Assembly: GCA_007115705.1 (NCBI GenBank)
Contig: QXEO01001123.1
Span: 186,001-250,000 of the forward strand
Source: Dactylis glomerata
Lineage: Eukaryota; Streptophyta; Magnoliopsida; Poales; Poaceae
Direction of reading: 5' to 3'
DNA: 64,000 bases
The notes under the pieces are model-generated. The model saw only the letters and a program-made list of their open reading frames with translations, searched no databases and was not told the origin of the DNA. The position numbers and the translations under genes are program-made. Of the stretch, positions 1 to 11,569 are shown in pieces (position 1 is the stretch's first letter; every line of letters starts with the position of its first letter).

Positions 1-804
1 CTAAGGTGGTAGATGTGCTGTTGCTACTAGGGAGAAAACAACATTCATATGCTCAAGGGCATATGCTTTGTTTACATTACACACTTTGCTTAATGCAATT
101 ATCTGTTGTTCGCAACTTAATACTTCTAGGGTGTTCGGATTGATATCCCCGGGAGTGGATTATTAGTCATAGATGCAGTTGGATGGCGGTCTATGTATTT
201 TGTTGTAATGCCCAGAGTAAATCTCATAGTGATCTTCTTGACATATCACGTTATCTCTATTCTATCAATTGCCCAACTGTAATTTGTTTACCCAGCATGT
301 GCTATTTTATCTTTGGAGAGACACCACTAGTGAACTGTGGACCCCGGTCCTATTTACATCATATTGCAATCACCTGTTTACTTTTCTCGTACTGTTTACT
401 TTACTAGCATACTTTACTGTTTTCCACTCGATACGCTCATAACCTTTGTTTCAAGCAAACCGGTGAGATTGACAACCTCATCGCAAGTTGGGAACAAAGT
501 ATTTGTTTGTGTGTGTGCAGGTTCCGCGTTGCTGCTGGCCGAAGACGAGTCAACAAGTATCGTTAACGGCGCCCTTGTTGGAGTGTTATTAAGCCAGTCT
601 GCATCACCTTCAGTCGTCACCGTCTCTCCTCTTCAAGATCGACATTAAACCTTGGTTTCTTAACTGAGGGAAAATTTGCCGCTACACTCATCATACCTTC
701 CTCTTGGGGTTCCCAACGGGCTGGTCATCACCACGCACAAGGACTTACTGCTCCCACGTCAACTACACGCCACAGCTCTTTTCTGGCGTCATCACCGAGT
801 AGCA
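1..804 (+). mobile_element. 5' LTR of Athila-like element A (partial, cut by window edge)
   Basis: This stretch aligns without gaps to 6900-7703, the second half of the downstream LTR. I count three differences, all C/T (near 232, 247 and 734). It ends in the canonical CA at 803-804 and is followed ten bases later by a tRNA-Asp type primer-binding site. The first ~900 bp of the LTR lie outside the window, so the left target-site duplication cannot be checked. Small reading frames inside it recur identically in the 3' LTR and are not genes. Confidence 0.93.
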
Positions 805-814
805 GCTTCTTTTC

Positions 815-831
815 TGGCGCCGTTGCCGGGG
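815..831 (+). promoter_or_regulatory. Primer-binding site of element A (tRNA-Asp type)
   Basis: The 17 bases tggcgccgttgccgggg are the exact complement of the 3' end of plant tRNA-Asp(GUC) including CCA. Minus-strand DNA synthesis would start here. A tRNA-Asp primer is typical of the Athila lineage of Ty3/Gypsy elements (family knowledge). Confidence 0.85.
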
Positions 832-1001
832 AGGAAGAGAAGACTTCTGCGAGGGGAGTTCTTCGCACACACATTCTTTACTTTGTTATTTGTTTTGCTT
901 TAATTTATTTTATTTTACCTGCATTGCTTTTTATATCAAAAACCCAAAAAAATTAGAATCCTTGGTAGTTGTTTTTACTTGTTTACTTTCGTTTTGCTGA
1001 A

Positions 1002-3065
1002 ATGGCCAATCCTGAAAACACCAAGTTGTGTGACTTTACTAGCACAAACAATAGTGATTTTATCTGCACTCCTATTGCACCACCTGCTACTGCTGCAAAC
1101 TTTTATGAGATTAAGCCTGCTTTATTGAACCTTGTTATGAAAGAGCAATTATCTGGTGCTAGTACTGAAGATGCTGCAGCTCATCTCAACAATTTTGTTG
1201 AGCTATGTGAGATGCAGAAATATAAGGATGTTGATAGTGATATTATTCAGCTCAAGTTGTTTCCTTTTTCTTTGAGAGGAAAAGCTAAAGATTGGTTGCT
1301 GTCTTTGACTAAGAATAGTATTGATTCATGGGCTAAGTGTAAGGATGCTTTTATTGGTAGATACTATCCTCCTACTAAGATTATATCATCGCGTAGCAAT
1401 ATTATGAAGTTTACTCAGTTTGATAATGAACATGTTGCTCAAGCTTGGGAAAGAATGAAATCTATGATAAAGAATTGCCCCACTCATGGACTAACTACTT
1501 GGATGATTATCCAAAAATTTTATGCGGGACTGAATTTTTCTTCAAGGAACCTACTTGATTCAGCTGCTGGAGGCACTTTTATGTCCCTTACCTTGGGCGC
1601 CGCGTCAAAGCTACTCGGCAACATGATGGTAAATTATTCTGAATGGCACACCGAGAGAGCTCCACAAGGTAAGAAGGTAAATTCTGTTGAGGAAACCTCT
1701 TCCTTGAATGATAAGATTGATACCATTATGGCTATGCTTGCTAATGATAGGACTCATGTTGATCCTAATAATGTTCCTTTAGCCTCTCTGGTTGCTCAAG
1801 AAGAGCATGTTGATGTGAATTTCATTAGAAACAACAATTTTAACAACAATGCTTATAGGAACAATTTTGCTAGTAACAATTATAGGCCGTATCCTTCTAC
1901 CAATGGTAATGGTTATGGTAACTCTTATGGTAATTCCTACAACAACACTAGGGCCGCGCCCTCCGAGCTTGAGGTAATGCTCAAGGACTTCATCGGTAAG
2001 CAAACTGCTTTTAACAAGTCTGTTGAGGAAAAGTTAGGCAAAATTGATATTCTTGCTTCTAAAGTTGATAGCCTTGCTCATGATGTTGAACTTCTGAAAT
2101 TAAAAGTGTTTCCTAATAATGTGAAAGAGAGCAATATTGTTGCCGCCGCTAATGCTATCCAAGTTGGAATTGATGAAAATATTAGATTGTTAGCGGAATT
2201 GCATGCCAGGTGGGAAAGAGAAGATGAGATGGCTAGAGAGATGAAGGTATGTACTATTACTACCTCTAATGATGTTGCTCCTAATACTAGCAATCCTCTT
2301 ACTTTAATTGGTGTAGAGAAAACTCCCACTCCTTGTATTAAAAAGCCTAAAACTGCCAAAACTTTTTCTCAAAAGAGTGCTGAAATTTTTCGGAGTGTGG
2401 GAGATGATAGCTCTATTTCTTTTAATGATTTTGATGTTGATGGCTGCAATATATCTGAAGTAATTTTGTTCTTGCAAAATCTTGCTTTGACTCCCAATGC
2501 TAGTTCTTTAAATATTGCTTTTACTAAGCATATTACCAATGCTCTCATAAAGATTAGGGATGAAAAGTTGAAGCAAAAGGCTTCTGTTCCCAAGAAGTTA
2601 GAAGATGGTTGGGAACCCATCATTGATATGCATGTTAATGGTTATGATTGCCATGCTTTATGTGATCTAGGTGCTAGTATTTCTATCATGCCTAGAAAGA
2701 TTTATGACATGCTTGATTTACCACCGCTTGAAAAATGTTATTTTGATGTTCCTATTGCTGATGTTGCTAAGAAGAAACCTTTGGGAAGGATTAATGATGT
2801 TCTTATTGTGGTTAACAATAACCTTGTTCTCGTTGATTTTCTTGTTATGGACGTTGAATGCCATGCTTCATGTCCTATTATTTTGGGAAGACCCTTTCTT
2901 CGAACTGTAGGTGCCATCATTGATATGAGGGAAGGCACTATCAAATATCAATTCCCACTAAAGAAAGGTATGGAACACTTCCCTAGGAAAAGAAAGAAAT
3001 TACTTTTTGACTCTATTCTTAGAGCAAATTATGAGCTTGATGCTTCATCTCTTGATATTACTTGA
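1002..3065 (+). CDS. gag-pro: Gag-protease polyprotein of non-autonomous Athila-like retrotransposon A
   Basis: An uninterrupted ORF of 687 residues from the first ATG (1002, context gaaATGGcc). The N-terminal third is a plant Gypsy gag domain, with the signature blocks LFPFSLRGKAKDWL, then a YYPP block, then AWERMKSMIKNCPTHGL. The middle is Asn/Tyr-rich and low in complexity (roughly residues 270-310) and I see no CCHC zinc knuckle. The C-terminal quarter is a retropepsin-like fold: ALCDLGASISIMP carries the catalytic Asp in a D-L-G-A-S form (usual D-T/S-G-A), followed by the second-strand motif CPIILGRPFLRT. The ORF ends before any reverse transcriptase, RNase H or integrase; the next 2.9 kb is non-coding. 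The element must borrow polymerase functions from a relative (inference). The intact frame together with near-identical LTRs suggests recent activity. Confidence 0.88.
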   Translation: MANPENTKLCDFTSTNNSDFICTPIAPPATAANFYEIKPALLNLVMKEQLSGASTEDAAAHLNNFVELCEMQKYKDVDSDIIQLKLFPFSLRGKAKDWLLSLTKNSIDSWAKCKDAFIGRYYPPTKIISSRSNIMKFTQFDNEHVAQAWERMKSMIKNCPTHGLTTWMIIQKFYAGLNFSSRNLLDSAAGGTFMSLTLGAASKLLGNMMVNYSEWHTERAPQGKKVNSVEETSSLNDKIDTIMAMLANDRTHVDPNNVPLASLVAQEEHVDVNFIRNNNFNNNAYRNNFASNNYRPYPSTNGNGYGNSYGNSYNNTRAAPSELEVMLKDFIGKQTAFNKSVEEKLGKIDILASKVDSLAHDVELLKLKVFPNNVKESNIVAAANAIQVGIDENIRLLAELHARWEREDEMAREMKVCTITTSNDVAPNTSNPLTLIGVEKTPTPCIKKPKTAKTFSQKSAEIFRSVGDDSSISFNDFDVDGCNISEVILFLQNLALTPNASSLNIAFTKHITNALIKIRDEKLKQKASVPKKLEDGWEPIIDMHVNGYDCHALCDLGASISIMPRKIYDMLDLPPLEKCYFDVPIADVAKKKPLGRINDVLIVVNNNLVLVDFLVMDVECHASCPIILGRPFLRTVGAIIDMREGTIKYQFPLKKGMEHFPRKRKKLLFDSILRANYELDASSLDIT

Positions 3066-5999
3066 TTCGCAATTTTCTGCGCCTAGCTCAAAGGCGTTAA
3101 AGAAAAGCACTCTTGGGAGATAACCCAATGTTTTCTTTTCAGTACTTTTTCTTTTATTTGAGTCTTGGAAGTCATTACTACTGTAATGACCGCTCCTTAT
3201 CTTGTTTATTTCGTTTTTGTGCCAAGAGAAGCCTCTAATTTGAGTGAGGTAAAGATTTGGGGATGTTGCTGTCCTGAAACTGTTTTCGGTGCTGCACCGT
3301 AAAAATTCGTGAAAATTCTCTGTTTATCTTTTGGACCTGCGATTTCTTGTGCATATGCCCCAGGTTATATCCAAACTTTTCTTAGTTGAACACTTTTTGA
3401 TTTGAGCAACAGAAAATCCCTCAAAAATTCGACCTTTGTCAGCTGTTCAGTTTTGACAGATTTCTGCCAATATTTGTGTTTGCCACTTTATCGCTTTCTT
3501 TTGAGTTCTTTTGATCATGGAACTTTTGGAGAGGTTGTTACAGTAGTATATGCTATATATGTGGTGGTTTTGAGTTAAAACCTGAAGCAAATAGAGGATT
3601 GATTATATGTTATGCTTACACTAATGTTGCTAATAGATTTGTGTTTAGTTTTGTATGAAGGAAGTTTTCAAGTGTAGGGATTGGAGAATGATGAGATGAG
3701 TTGAAGAATGGACAAAAGCTCAAGCTTGGGGATGCCCATGCATCACCCCAAGAAATATCCAAGAAGTACAAGCGTCAAAGCTTGGGGATGCCCCCGAGGC
3801 ACCCCTTCTTCATCGGCAAAAATCAGGTCACCTTTCAAAACACTATATTTTTATTGCTTCATGCACTATGTGTTTTTCTTGGAGCGTCAGTTGTTTTAGT
3901 TTTCTTAGTTGGTTTAGGTTTGTTTGTTTGCTGCAATAAATGGTTGGACCCCAACAAATTTCTTTTGGAGAAGTTACTCGTTTTCATTTGCCAAGAACGC
4001 TCTAGTTTTCACTCTTATTAAAAATCGAGTGTTCTACTTTTTCCGCTACTGCTTTTGGTTTTCGTTTTCGCCTTGATTCGCGTTCAAATCTTGTCATATC
4101 TTTTCATCAAGGTGTATTTTTGCCTCTGATCTTTATTGGTTTTCATCAAAAGAGGTGTTTATAAAAATTTCAAATGGTGTTGGAAAAGAGAAAAAGCTTT
4201 GTGCAAAATAGTGGTACAAGAAGGAGCTTGTGTAGACTGCGGCTTAGGATTTTTCATGTCATGCTTGATGTCTTTTTGATAGTATGCTTAGTGGTTTTGC
4301 TGTAGCATGACTTGTCTCAAATAACTGAGATTGCTTAATGAGCCTTTGAAAAAATCATGCGTTGTTTTTATTGTATGGAAGCATTATTTTGGTTTTCTCC
4401 TTGATGCTTTATTTGGGTTGACTTGGCGCATGCTCACACATGTTAGACTCTTACAAAGTCACCAATAGCCTTTATGATCATTTAGTTTTTGACTTTTGAT
4501 GCCATCTTATGCTTCTTTTAATGTTGCTTTGTCGCTTTGCATGATTATGGCCATTATTGCTCTCTTAGTTGGTCGCTCCCAGTCTTTTGCTAGCCCTCAC
4601 CTTGTACTGAGTATGAGCTCTACTCGTGCATCCAACTCCTAAAAGCCAAAGTTTTCCAAAGTGTCCACCATACATACCTACTAGCAATTTGCTATTCCAA
4701 GTAAATTTGACTTGCTTTTATTTTCTCTTCAAATTAAACTCTTACCAGTGTTATGCGAAATTCGGTTAGTAAAGCTCTCACGAACCGGAAGGCACACTTT
4801 ACTTTTTCTTGTTCTTAAAAATTTGACATTGTGGTCTCTTATGTTGAGTTGTTATGCTTGCAAGTTGTAAGTTGGATTCTAGCCCATCCATGCTGTCATG
4901 GGGCAAGCTTTCAACATTGCAATTCTTTTTGAGTTGATATCGTGATCTTTCGTTTATGGATGCCCGCGGTGCGAAATGAATTGGGAATCTCGTGGGGATC
5001 ATGGAGTTTGTATATGTGTTAGGGAAACGCCGGGCCGCCAATCTAAGCCATGCATAATTCATGGTGGAAATTTGCAGCATACCCATGGTGAACATTCGAC
5101 GACGCATCTCACAATAAAAAGCTAAACAATATAGCAAATAAAAGAGATGTCGAGGTGTTCATTGTCTGCTTGTCCTGTCATTTTGGTGTGGGCTTGTTCC
5201 ATGTCATCGGGCACGGAGGTACCCCTTTGGCGGTTCTCAATGATATGCATATACTTACAATGACAAGAGCCTTGCTTGGGACTCTAAGTAAAGTAGCATG
5301 AGGTTTGGGTACTCGTATTCACGGGACACGAGGTTTTCAACTTATGATTTGTCAAGCATATGCATCATAATTGTTCTCGCATTAACTCTAACCATTCAAG
5401 ATGCTTATGATGGGGGCAATGAGAGCTCAAAGCCGGTAAGTACCATAATTTTTGAAGGTTATAAAACTTGCAATCACTGCTTCCCTCTGCGAAGGGCCTT
5501 TCTTTTACTTTTATGTTGAGTCACCACCTTATTTCTTTATGCACCATTAAGAGAGCATAGTTGTCATTCTTAGTGTGATATGCATTGTCCCAAAGTTCAT
5601 TGATTGATTCATATTGTTGGTTTCACTTGTTCTTAAATTATTTGTATCTAGTCGCCCTCTTAAACTTTGAGGTGTCCTATGCATTTATGTTTTGCTCTCT
5701 TTGAAGGACAAGCTGAAAACCTTTTGTATGTTTTTCCTTATGATTTGAACACACGTTTGACTTTCATTGTTTCATTTTCATGATCTTTTGTTTGTGTTCA
5801 TTTGCATGTTTACAACATGGTTGCTAAGTTCTTATTGTCATGATTATATCTTCATGCCCATGTTTTAAGTTCTATGATCCCAGCTCACCAATGCTTACAT
5901 ATATGATCAAGATTGTGTAGGTGCATGTCACCTCAAAAATTATTCTTTTGTTATCACTTACCTACTCGAGGACGAGCAGGAGTTAAGCTTGGGGATGCT
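3066..5999 (+). other. Internal non-coding region of element A, 3' of gag-pro
   Basis: About 2.9 kb with no long ORF and no recognisable RT or integrase. Large parts match the corresponding region of element B (52307-54892), starting just after each stop codon at 'ctgcgcctagctcaaaggcg'. A block around 4690-5465 is not shared. The motif AAGCTTGGGGATGC occurs at 3722-3735, 3778-3791 and 5985-5998, the last one directly before the 3' LTR where the polypurine tract belongs. Confidence 0.75.
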
Positions 6000-7703
6000 T
6001 GATACGTCTCAAACGTATCTATAATTTTTGATGCTCCATGCTTGTTTTTACACCATTTGCCTATTGTTTTGTTACACTTAGTGGCATTTTTATGCATTTT
6101 CCGGAACTAACCTATTAACGAAGTGCCACAGTGCCAGTTTCCTGTTTTCTGCTGTTTTTGTGTTTCAGAAGTGATACACAGGAAATATTCTCGGAATTGG
6201 ACGAAACAAGTTCCTGAAGTCTTATTTTACCCGGAAGCTTCCAGAGATCCGAAGGAGAGTAGGAGGTGAGGGACCAGGGGCCCACACACAGGGGTGGCGC
6301 GGCCAGCCCCTGGCCCGCGCCACCGCCTTGTGAGGCCACCTGGCCCCTCCTCTGACATCGCCCCTTCGCCTATAAAGACCCCCCGACGAGAAAAACCTAA
6401 GTGACCCGATCAGTTTTCCAGAACACATCGCGATACGCCGCCGCCGTCGACCCGAAGATCGGGAGGGTCCAGAAGCTCTTCCCGGCACCCTGCCGGAGAG
6501 GGGAATCGCCACCGGAGGTCTTCTTCATCGCCATGCTTGCCTCCGGAGCGATGAGTGAGTAGTCTACCTTGGACTATGGGTCCATAGCAGTAGCTAGATG
6601 GTTGTCTTCTCCACTATGTGCTTCATGTTTAGATCTCATGAGCTGCCATACATGATTGAGATCACCGTTATGTAATTCTATGATGTTGGTTTGTTGGGAT
6701 CCGATGAATATTGATGTTTATGATTAAGTTGCTGTACTGAATTATATCTTTTGTTATCTCTATGTTGTTTATGATCTTGCATGCTCTCCGTTGTTAGTAG
6801 CTATCTTGGCCAAGTAGTTGCTAGTGACTCCAAGAGGGGGTATTTATGCTCGATAGTGGGTTCATGTCTCTATTTCACCTGGGGGAGTGACAGAAACCTC
6901 TAAGGTGGTAGATGTGCTGTTGCTACTAGGGAGAAAACAACATTCATATGCTCAAGGGCATATGCTTTGTTTACATTACACACTTTGCTTAATGCAATTA
7001 TCTGTTGTTCGCAACTTAATACTTCTAGGGTGTTCGGATTGATATCCCCGGGAGTGGATTATTAGTCATAGATGCAGTTGGATGGCGGTCTATGTATTTT
7101 GTTGTAATGCCCAGAGTAAATCTCATAGTGACCTTCTTGACATATTACGTTATCTCTATTCTATCAATTGCCCAACTGTAATTTGTTTACCCAGCATGTG
7201 CTATTTTATCTTTGGAGAGACACCACTAGTGAACTGTGGACCCCGGTCCTATTTACATCATATTGCAATCACCTGTTTACTTTTCTCGTACTGTTTACTT
7301 TACTAGCATACTTTACTGTTTTCCACTCGATACGCTCATAACCTTTGTTTCAAGCAAACCGGTGAGATTGACAACCTCATCGCAAGTTGGGAACAAAGTA
7401 TTTGTTTGTGTGTGTGCAGGTTCCGCGTTGCTGCTGGCCGAAGACGAGTCAACAAGTATCGTTAACGGCGCCCTTGTTGGAGTGTTATTAAGCCAGTCTG
7501 CATCACCTTCAGTCGTCACCGTCTCTCCTCTTCAAGATCGACATTAAACCTTGGTTTCTTAACTGAGGGAAAATTTGCCGCTACACTCATCATACCTTCC
7601 TCTTGGGGTTCCCAACGGGCTGGTCATCACCATGCACAAGGACTTACTGCTCCCACGTCAACTACACGCCACAGCTCTTTTCTGGCGTCATCACCGAGTA
7701 GCA
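6000..7703 (+). mobile_element. 3' LTR of element A
   Basis: 1704 bp, starting tgatacgtctcaaacgtatc and ending ccgagtagca (TG...CA). The start follows ggagttaagcttggggatgct. A TATA-like tataaag lies at 6371-6377. The end is confirmed by comparison with the 5' LTR (804) and the solo LTR (49093). The solo copy at 47469-49093 is the same family but 79 bp shorter. Confidence 0.93.
6371..6377 (+). promoter_or_regulatory. TATA box of family-A LTR
   Basis: tataaag in the context cgcctataaagacccc, about 370 bp into the LTR. The same context recurs in the solo LTR (47839-47845), and a tatataaag version occurs in the family-B LTRs. Confidence 0.55.
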
Positions 7704-8241
7704 GTGCATTTAATGTTGTGCCATATGTGGGGTGCAGCAAAGATGCAGCGTCAGCGTACAGTACTTCCAAATTCCTGTCAGTGATGTGTCTTCATTTGGT
7801 CAATCGTAGGCCTGTTTGGTTCCTATTCAGCTGCACGGTTTGCTCCTTTCAAGCTTTTCACTGGTGCATGTTTCTTAACCTGCAAGGGAAATAATACTAG
7901 GTAAGGTTAATGAAAAGTTTAACAAAAAAAATACGAGCGTAGGTACTACTGCTCACCTTCCATGGCCTGGTAGTTGAATGGATCATACCCTTCGTTGAGT
8001 AATCTTTCTTCAGGTTGTGCGCTGTTGCCATTGTTATTATCGTTTTTGAACTGTGGTGTTCAGATGTGATGCTTGTTCTCCTTCCACTGGTAGCATATAT
8101 AAAGGAAGCAGTCGTACTGAGAGGCTAGAGGATGAAGTATCCCTCGTAATTTTTTTCTTAAACTGGAAACCCTCGTAAATTTTCAAGTTGAGTATGTTCA
8201 AAATTCAAGTAGGGCAGACAGTGTACAGAGCATTAATTTTG
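7704..8241. other. Flank of element A, no gene seen
   Basis: About 540 bp of unassigned sequence between the element A LTR and a fold-back MITE. I see no coding signal and no terminal repeats. Confidence 0.5.
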
Positions 8242-8665
8242 GGGAAAATATCTAGTGATCCACACTTTACATGCTACCATGATACCAGTTTACAAAATTC
8301 AAATTTATAAGTGCCTAAAAATTTCACAAAAAATATATTAGTGTTCACAAGATGTGTGTTTACAATATCTCAAATTTCGAGAACCAGATTCAAAATAGTC
8401 ATAGAGAAAGAAAACAAGAGAAATCTAACAAGAATAGTGTCACAAAAAGACAAAAGTACAAATGGCACTATTCATATATCAATTTGTCTTTTTTGTTTCT
8501 CCCTGTGCATTTCGAATTTGGTTCTAAAAAGTTTAGGAATGGTAAAAACAAGTCTAATGAACACAGAAATATTTTTTTCTAAATTTTTTAGACACTTAGA
8601 AGTTTGAATTTTAAAGAATGGTATCATAGGAGCATTTAAACTGTGGGATCACTGGATACTTTCCC
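8242..8665. mobile_element. Fold-back MITE with long terminal inverted repeats
   Basis: The left end gggaaaatatctagtgatcc pairs with the reverse complement of the right end, gggaaagtatccagtgatcc. Similarity continues inward through 'atgctaccatgatacca' against 'atgctcctatgatacca' for roughly 100 bp per arm. The 424-bp unit is AT-rich and encodes nothing. The target-site duplication is not clear (both flanks hold taatttt), so the superfamily is left open. Confidence 0.65.
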
Positions 8666-9317
8666 TTTTTAATTTTGTTGATCATATGTCGCATGAGCCT
8701 ACACTGCATTACAGGCATCAGATGACAAGGTTGGAGAGTACAACATTCAGATTGAATGAAAAAAATCTGTTCTAACTACATATTCTTACTAGATGTTCAA
8801 AGTGTGAATTTGGGATTCATCTATGTCTCATCTGCAATATCTATCGACAAGTCATGCTATCTAGAAAAACCAATTGAGGTCTAGTACGTCAGTAATAAAA
8901 GATACAGAAACATCAGTACTGAGGTCTGGTCAAGAGTATGACCCACTTCATTTAATATCCAACAAGAAATTTATCAAAATAATCTGGCACACCTGAATCT
9001 ATGGGCCCATATTTCGCACCTACCTTAGTGGAGAAATCACTGTGCCACCATACATATGCTACCATATTAGTCTTTTCTAGCACAACCTATTGAGGTGTAA
9101 ATTCAGTCTGGCACAGTTCCCAAGACAGATAAGAACAAATCACAATCCTCCACCTGGCAGGTTCACTGGTGCCCAGGTACATGAAATCCCCACCCACATG
9201 TTATTAGTTTTACTACATTTATAGTGCGTAGTGTCATCGAAAATATGCAGGAGAACCTGCTGATGCCTCCACCCCAAATCCCACTCTCTAGTTATCATCA
9301 AGAGCCGTTCGTTATTA
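8666..9317. other. Intergenic, nothing recognised
   Basis: About 650 bp between two MITEs with no ORF, terminal repeat or homology that I can support. Confidence 0.45.
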
Positions 9318-9673
9318 CTCCCTCCGTCTCGGTCTATTGGGCTCACTGCAAAAATCTGTACGTCCCAAAACTCTCACGGATTAAGGCCCGATTCCTAGCA
9401 TTTAAAACTGTCTAATTACTCTGGCGTGGCCCTCCTTCTCCCTAATTCCTCGGGCGGCTGAAAAACTGCTTGCATACAGCGGTGTGAAAGGGTTTGCATG
9501 CATGCACGGTGGACTTCCTGCCTCGGGTACCTTCCCTACTTAATCGCTACATTAACGAATTGTGGTGGCGATTGGAGAAAACATAGGGAGAGAAGGATAT
9601 TTCACAGCCAATCGGACTCCGCCTTGGTCGCAGAGATTCACAATGCAAGCCCAACATACCGAGACGGAGGGAG
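9318..9673. mobile_element. Stowaway/Mariner-type MITE (TSD TA)
   Basis: The left end ctccctccgtctcggtctat and the reverse complement of the right end, ctccctccgtctcggtatgt, form about 25-bp terminal inverted repeats. TA flanks both ends (9316-9317 and 9674-9675). The 356-bp interior has no gene. Confidence 0.82.
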
Positions 9674-9675
9674 TA

Positions 9676-10690
9676 GTACTTCTGGCACAGTTAATGCGTT
9701 GTATCACCGGTGATGCTATGGCCATGTCCGACTTCCCTGTGCCCCGCCTAAGCTACTCTACAGTTCCTCAAAGGAATTTTCCTGTGGTGCTTTGGTTGGT
9801 CCTGAGTTTAGGAGCAATTTTTTTTCTCTTCTCTCTCATGTCTTTTGATATTTCGAGATCCACAACATTTATAATTATCTAGCTTAGTTAGTGGTGGAAG
9901 AAATTGATCTAAGATATTCGATTTGTTGAGATTGCACATACGAAATATTCCTTTTCTTCTCTGAAGTGGAGCATCTGTTTCCTCTTCCTTCAATTGCCTA
10001 TTTAGTTCTGCTATTTCCTTTTTCTATCACTCTTGTATTCATCGATCTTGGGTTTTCTATTTCATTATTAATATAGTTCTTTCCAATTAAGAATATGGAG
10101 AAATTAGTCATGCCGAAATATGATATGTTCATGGCATAATGTATGAGACATGATGCAAAATCACGATGTGAACAGGGATCTGGTTCATGTTGCAAAAATT
10201 GCATATACTAAATATTCTTGATATTTCGTTGAACCAATCAGTCTATTCTTGTTCCACTAGATTTTTTTTGTTCAAGGTAATCTCAACAATAAAAGCTTCA
10301 GATCCATATGTCTATCAATGGATTGTTCCTAATATTGTCATCTTTTCATCCATATATTGTAAATCACGTCAGAAATTATGTACCAACAATATGAGAAATT
10401 TCTGTTAATAGTATAAGAAATCAGTTTCTAGATTATATAAGAAATCTGTTAATATCTGAAATAAATTTCTAGATTATATGAAAAAATCCTGTTCGGGCAT
10501 GAGATGGGAAAAAGTAGTACTACTACTGTACAGTACTAAAGTTCATATTAATTGCCCAAGCCAGAAAACTGTACCGGGCTGTACCGGTGATGTCACCAAC
10601 GGCCAGTTAAATGCGTATTCATGTTTCATGGAAGGGTATTCTCATTTATTTCTGCATTTACATTACCTAATCTGCTAATCACGAAGCTTA
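9676..10690. other. Intergenic AT-rich stretch, nothing recognised
   Basis: About 1 kb with only short chance ORFs and no terminal repeats or domain signatures. Confidence 0.45.
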
Positions 10691-10693
10691 TAA

Positions 10694-10929
10694 GACTGGT
10701 CACAATGCATAGTATCATAGTGTGGTATCATGCATGATTTATAGAATCTCGATGCAAAATTGTGTACAAGATTTATTTGACACTATTTTTTCTAGGTATA
10801 CGTGCTATGATATAGTATCTACCTATGATACTACTCTAATCTCTCTCATCATTAACTATGGTGACACATCAGCTTTTTGCATGCATGGAATGCATGATAC
10901 TAGCTATGATACCACCATTGTGACTAGTC
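10694..10929. mobile_element. PIF/Harbinger-type MITE (TSD TAA)
   Basis: Ends gactggtcacaatg and cattgtgactagtc are 14-bp inverted repeats with one mismatch. The trinucleotide TAA flanks both sides (10691-10693 and 10930-10932), as expected for the TWA target of PIF/Harbinger. The 236-bp interior shares 'tgtacaagatttatttgaca' with the larger MITE at 11087-15267, so the two are related copies. Confidence 0.75.
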
Positions 10930-11183
10930 TAACGGACGCGGGGATATCAGGGGGCGGCGTACATAAGTGCCAAAAGTCCGGGTTCGTAGTGTCATAGTTA
11001 TGGTAGTATAGAGACCTTCATTTATTGCTTTGTAGTCTTGTAGACTTAATTTTTGTTAGAAATTGTGATGTTACATTAACATATTAGGCTGGTCATAGTG
11101 GGTGGTATTATATCTTAGTATCATGCATGTATGATACTTGTATATGATACTACCTCAATAATGCATGATATCATAAAGTACTA

Positions 11184-11277
11184 CTCCCTCCGATCGGAAA
11201 TAACTGTCGGCAATTTTGCACTAGCTTAGTATAAAGTTTGTACTAAGTGCCCGACAGTTATTTCCGATCGGAGGGAG
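11184..11277. mobile_element. Stowaway MITE, near-perfect hairpin (TSD TA)
   Basis: A 94-bp element. The left arm ctccctccgatcggaaataa is the exact reverse complement of the right arm, and most of the element folds back. TA flanks both ends (11182-11183 and 11278-11279). It sits inside the Harbinger-type MITE 11087-15267. Confidence 0.9.
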
Positions 11278-11569
11278 TATCATATACTTGTTAAAATTAT
11301 TGATTTGTAGTATCTTAATACAAATTTATGTACAAGATTTATTTGACATTAATTTTTCTCGTAATCTACACTATTATATGGTATCTACCTATGATACTCT
11401 AAATCTCTCTCTTCATTAATTAGATGCTATGCCAACATTTTTATGAGCCTTGATTACATTATACTACTCCCTCCAGCGCGAAAAGGATGACGGGCCGCAT
11501 GTTCATTTACATGTTTTCAAATAAACCCCTACGTTTTCAGTTTTCTCTAATCAGGTCCTTGTACAGTTG

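Larger units (their letters stand above)
1..7703 (+). mobile_element. Non-autonomous Athila-like LTR retrotransposon A (5' truncated by window)
   Basis: Order: partial 5' LTR, tRNA-Asp PBS (815-831), gag-protease ORF (1002-3065), long non-coding tail, 3' LTR (6000-7703). The body between LTRs is 5195 bp, so a complete copy would be about 8.6 kb. No pol domain is visible on either strand. Gag type and PBS place it in the Athila branch of Ty3/Gypsy; the family name in Triticeae repeat catalogues is not asserted. The 3' flank begins gtgca, which should be the TSD; the left copy lies outside the window. Confidence 0.88.

Noticed and set aside
183..903. ORFs of 60-100 aa at 183-903 repeated at 7082-7784
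   Set aside because: They are LTR sequence present in both LTRs (and partly in the solo LTR). Frames are chance products and have no domain signature.
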